The position numbers and the translations under genes are program-made. The notes under the pieces were generated by a model. It did no database searches and had not been told where the DNA came from. It saw only the letters and a program-made list of their open reading frames with translations. Shown here piece after piece: positions 61,751-64,000 of a stretch of DNA of 64,000 nt (position 1 is its first letter; each line of letters starts with the position of its first letter). The stretch is from positions 1,302,001 to 1,366,000 of the forward strand of contig NZ_CP145886.1 of NCBI RefSeq assembly GCF_038049935.1, written 5' to 3'. This stretch comes from Rossellomorea sp. y25. Its GTDB lineage: Bacteria > Bacillota > Bacilli > Bacillales > Bacillaceae_B.

Positions 61751-61753
61751 CCG

Positions 61754-62539
61754 ATGTTTTATGTGAAGATGTTTTTTCAATACGTCGCCCAATATATGAA
61801 GATCAGACTGCAATACAGGGCCGACCTGGTTGTGGAGATTCTTTCTGATTTACTGTTTCAGGCAGTTAACCTCGTATTTATCCTGGTCGTGTTTGGCCAT
61901 ACTCAGCTGTTGAGCGGCTGGACAAGAGACGAAATTATTTTCATCTATGGTTTCTTCCTGGTCCCGTTTGCACTATTTAGTTCGTTCTTCAATATATGGG
62001 ACTTTAACGACAGGTATGTGGTCAAGGGAGAGTTCGACCGGATACTGACCCGTCCCATACACAGCTTGTTTCAAATCATCTTAGAGCGAATGGAACTGGA
62101 GTCGCTTTTCGGAGTGATCACGGGCCTTTCGGTTATGTTTTACGCCGGGGGAAGACTGGATATTACCTTTGAATGGTACGAACCCATTTTATTTATCCTT
62201 TTTGTCATTGGGGGAGCTCTGGTGTATGCAGGGATCTTCATCGCCCTTGCCAGCATCGGGTTCTGGTCGGATGCGAAAACGTCGATCATGCCGATGATGT
62301 ACAATATCGGAAACTATGGAAGATACCCCGTTGATATCTATAATAAAGTGATTCGTTTCGTGTTAACGTGGATTCTTCCATTCGCGTTCGTTGGAGTCTA
62401 TCCATCTGCCTTTTTCCTGGAAAAGACGGAATGGTATCCATACTCGTTTCTGACTCCTTTTGTGGGCATCGGATTTTTTATCTTCTCGATCGTGTTATGG
62501 AATGAAGGAGTGAAACGATACAGGGGTGCAGGTAACTAG
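61754..62539 (+). CDS. ABC-2 exporter permease, second subunit (COG3694-like)
   Basis: A 261-residue permease with six hydrophobic segments; the pattern MKIRLQYRADLVVEILSDLLFQAVNLVFI at the N-terminus and GEFDRILTRPIHSLFQII in the first loop are typical of COG3694. It completes a three-gene ABC-2 transporter found between gsaB and bcp in several Bacillus species. AGGAGGGTGA lies before the ATG, overlapping the previous stop. Confidence 0.87.
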   Translation: MFYVKMFFQYVAQYMKIRLQYRADLVVEILSDLLFQAVNLVFILVVFGHTQLLSGWTRDEIIFIYGFFLVPFALFSSFFNIWDFNDRYVVKGEFDRILTRPIHSLFQIILERMELESLFGVITGLSVMFYAGGRLDITFEWYEPILFILFVIGGALVYAGIFIALASIGFWSDAKTSIMPMMYNIGNYGRYPVDIYNKVIRFVLTWILPFAFVGVYPSAFFLEKTEWYPYSFLTPFVGIGFFIFSIVLWNEGVKRYRGAGN

Positions 62540-62600
62540 AATGATTCTGAGGTATAAAGCGTACATATACTAAGACAAGCAGAAAAAAGAGGGTATGTAC

Positions 62601-63005
62601 ATGCTTTATATCATTGGTTTTTTCATTCTGTTCTGCATGGTGATGAGTTTACGGGCTTTATTTTATCCTTCCAGATGGAAAGAGCATCACGTTTCATTTC
62701 ATCACTTTATCTTCCTGGGGATGAGTTATATCACGATCATGATCGGATTTGGCCTTCTGTTTACACTCCTTGAGCTTGAAGGGGTTCCGATTCTCGTTGA
62801 AGGAGGGAAACCTTTAACCGGAGACTTTCTCGATCATTTCTTTACCACAATGTATTTCAGTGGCATCACCCTCTTCTCAGTAGGGTACGGGGATGTCACA
62901 CCTATTGGGATCGGGAGAGGAATTGCCCTCATTGAATCATGGCTGGGTTACACTATCCCTGCGGCCTTTGTCGTGAAATCATTCCTAAACTACGAAAACA
63001 AGTAG
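62601..63005 (+). CDS. Small potassium channel pore protein (second copy)
   Basis: A 134-residue membrane protein with helices about 2-22, 38-58 and 103-130 and a K+ selectivity filter GITLFSVGYGDVTP (GYG at residues 95-97). No regulatory domain. ATG 62601 is chosen because AGAGGG lies seven bases upstream; an ATG two codons earlier is too close. It resembles the channel at 16560 in size and layout, though sequence identity outside the pore is low. Confidence 0.82.
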   Translation: MLYIIGFFILFCMVMSLRALFYPSRWKEHHVSFHHFIFLGMSYITIMIGFGLLFTLLELEGVPILVEGGKPLTGDFLDHFFTTMYFSGITLFSVGYGDVTPIGIGRGIALIESWLGYTIPAAFVVKSFLNYENK

Positions 63006-63077
63006 CGTATGGTTTGAGTTTTTTCCTGCTTTTGGGTACGCTAAAGTCAGAATACTATCCAATGGAGGGGAAGATAC

Positions 63078-63542
63078 ATGACAGTTGGTCAAAAAGCACC
63101 GGAATTTGAATTACTTGCAAGCAATGGAGAAAAGGTGAAGCTTTCGGATTACCAGGGAAAAAACGTGGTCCTTTATTTCTATCCAAAGGATATGACACCT
63201 GGCTGCACGACAGAAGCATGTGATTTCAGGGATCAGCATGAAAACTTCGAAAATCTGGATGCCGTTATCTTAGGAGTGAGCCCGGATCCTGTTGATAAGC
63301 ATGAAAAGTTTGTAGACAAGCATGGATTGCCATTCCTTCTTCTTGTAGATGAAGATCACAAGGTGGCAGAGGAGTACGGCGTGTGGAAGCTGAAGAAAAA
63401 CTTCGGGAAAGAATATATGGGAATTGAACGTTCCACCTTCATTATCGATAAAGAAGGAAACCTTTCAAAGGAATGGAGAAAGGTGAAAGTGAAGGGACAT
63501 GTGGAGGAAGCTCTGCAATACATTCAAGAGAACCTTTCCTAA
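63078..63542 (+). CDS. bcp: Thioredoxin-dependent thiol peroxidase Bcp (YgaF)
   Basis: A 154-residue peroxiredoxin of the BCP/PrxQ type. The peroxidatic cysteine is Cys43 in PGCTTEAC and the resolving cysteine is Cys48, five residues apart as in PrxQ. It reduces peroxides using thioredoxin in the cytoplasm. GGAGGGG precedes the ATG. Located after the ABC-2 genes and before the regulator-linked region, matching ygaF before perR in B. subtilis (perR itself lies outside or beyond the next gene). Confidence 0.93.
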   Translation: MTVGQKAPEFELLASNGEKVKLSDYQGKNVVLYFYPKDMTPGCTTEACDFRDQHENFENLDAVILGVSPDPVDKHEKFVDKHGLPFLLLVDEDHKVAEEYGVWKLKKNFGKEYMGIERSTFIIDKEGNLSKEWRKVKVKGHVEEALQYIQENLS

Positions 63543-63656
63543 GCCTATTTTCAAGCCTATTTTAACTGGGTCGAGGCTTTTGTCCATTCACAAAGCGTGT
63601 AAGGACATATAGTAAGAGTAGGGCAACCTCCTCAAATAAGTCAGTCTCATCCGTGT

Positions 63657-63690
63657 AGAAGGATCGACCATGTCGGTCCTCTTTTTTTTA
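63657..63690 (+). terminator. Probable terminator downstream of bcp
   Basis: AGGATCGACC and GGTCCT-like arms around ATGTC, followed by a run of T residues; 115 bases after the bcp stop. Confidence 0.5.
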
Positions 63691-63769
63691 TGCCTCAAGG
63701 ATGCTAAAGCTAGGGCGATTGCTCTCCCGTATGGTAAAATAATGGGTAATAGTGATGGGAGGCAGCCAC

Positions 63770-64000
63770 ATGAAAATCATCTTTACATTTCAACCCAAGG
63801 AAGAATTCGTCTCAGACATGAAAAACAGCTTCCCTGCGGTTGAATTTCTCTTTTATAAAAAAATCAAAGAAGCAGAAAATGAACTTCCAAACGCAGAGGT
63901 GATTGTCACTATGGGTGAAGACCTAACGGACGACCACATTGAAAAGAGTGCGAAGTGCAAATGGATCATGGTCACTTCGGCAGGACTGGAAAAAATGCCA
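63770..64000 (+). CDS. D-isomer-specific 2-hydroxyacid dehydrogenase, N-terminal part
   Basis: The first 77 codons run to the window edge. They form the catalytic-domain start of the family: MKIIFTFQPKEEFVSDMKNSFPAVEFLF, then a helix and NAEVIVTMGEDLTDDHIEKSAKCKWIMVTSAGLEKMP, whose last stretch (SAGLEK) is the usual pre-Rossmann hinge motif of NAD-dependent 2-hydroxyacid dehydrogenases. GGGAGGC lies six bases before the ATG. The cofactor domain and active-site residues are outside the window, so the substrate cannot be assigned. Confidence 0.8.
   Translation, partial: MKIIFTFQPKEEFVSDMKNSFPAVEFLFYKKIKEAENELPNAEVIVTMGEDLTDDHIEKSAKCKWIMVTSAGLEKMP

Overview
The window is chromosomal DNA from a Gram-positive, endospore-forming member of the Bacillaceae (Bacillus/Rossellomorea-like; genus uncertain). 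Evidence: strong AGGAGG-type ribosome sites, frequent TTG/GTG starts, spore protein genes (sspE, sspK), a SigB promoter, CtsR, Rex, Fur and cre sites that fit the B. subtilis consensus sequences, and a long stretch matching the B. subtilis yfhD-to-ygaF neighbourhood in gene content and largely in order. I see no tRNA, rRNA, phage, insertion sequence or CRISPR array.

Layout. 1-2.9 kb: end of an FAD-linked 2-hydroxyacid oxidase, a BASS-type carboxylate transporter, and a short-chain fatty-acid transporter. 3.1-8.2 kb: a Fur-boxed siderophore ABC operon, divergent from a ferredoxin-NADP reductase that has its own Fur box. 8.2-10.8 kb: DUF421 and TerC membrane proteins, two Bacillus-type palindromic repeats and a low-complexity Gly/His/Pro-Tyr protein. 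11-16.5 kb: a tripartite tricarboxylate transporter (tctCBA) with a cre site, facing a citrate/C4-dicarboxylate type two-component system. 16.5-22.9 kb: small membrane and hypothetical genes, a nonsense-interrupted lipoprotein gene, a frameshifted ferritin gene and an azoreductase. 22.9-27.2 kb: MFS transporter, phosphodiesterase, bactofilin and YhbD regulator. 27.3-32.6 kb: SigB-type catalase katE, CtsR-controlled clpE, small membrane genes. 32.7-38.5 kb: HAD phosphatase, BmrA-like drug exporter coupled to an alkyltransferase-like protein, UbiB kinase, and a DoxX protein behind two Rex operators.

38.6-49 kb is the conserved yfh/yga block: yfhD, yfhE, yfhF, recX, yfhH, a YpzG-like gene, sspK, yfhJ, yfhP, mutY, yfhS, fabL, sspE, ygaB, ygaC, followed by ygaD. 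A short-chain dehydrogenase gene and a 125-bp repeat cluster lie between recX and yfhH. 51.2-57 kb holds a five-gene app-type oligopeptide transporter carrying an inverted copy of the same repeat between its binding-protein and permease genes. 57-64 kb returns to ygaE, gsaB, an ABC-2 exporter trio, a small potassium channel, bcp (ygaF) and the start of a 2-hydroxyacid dehydrogenase.

Most genes are ordinary housekeeping or accessory functions. The notable material is regulatory and structural: two Rex boxes before doxX, hairpins after all three binding-protein genes, a leader shared by two unrelated genes that buries the Shine-Dalgarno in an inverted repeat, direct-repeat operators before yhbD, several families of intergenic palindromes, two decayed genes, and several very small open reading frames. 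I found no convincing undescribed multi-gene system.
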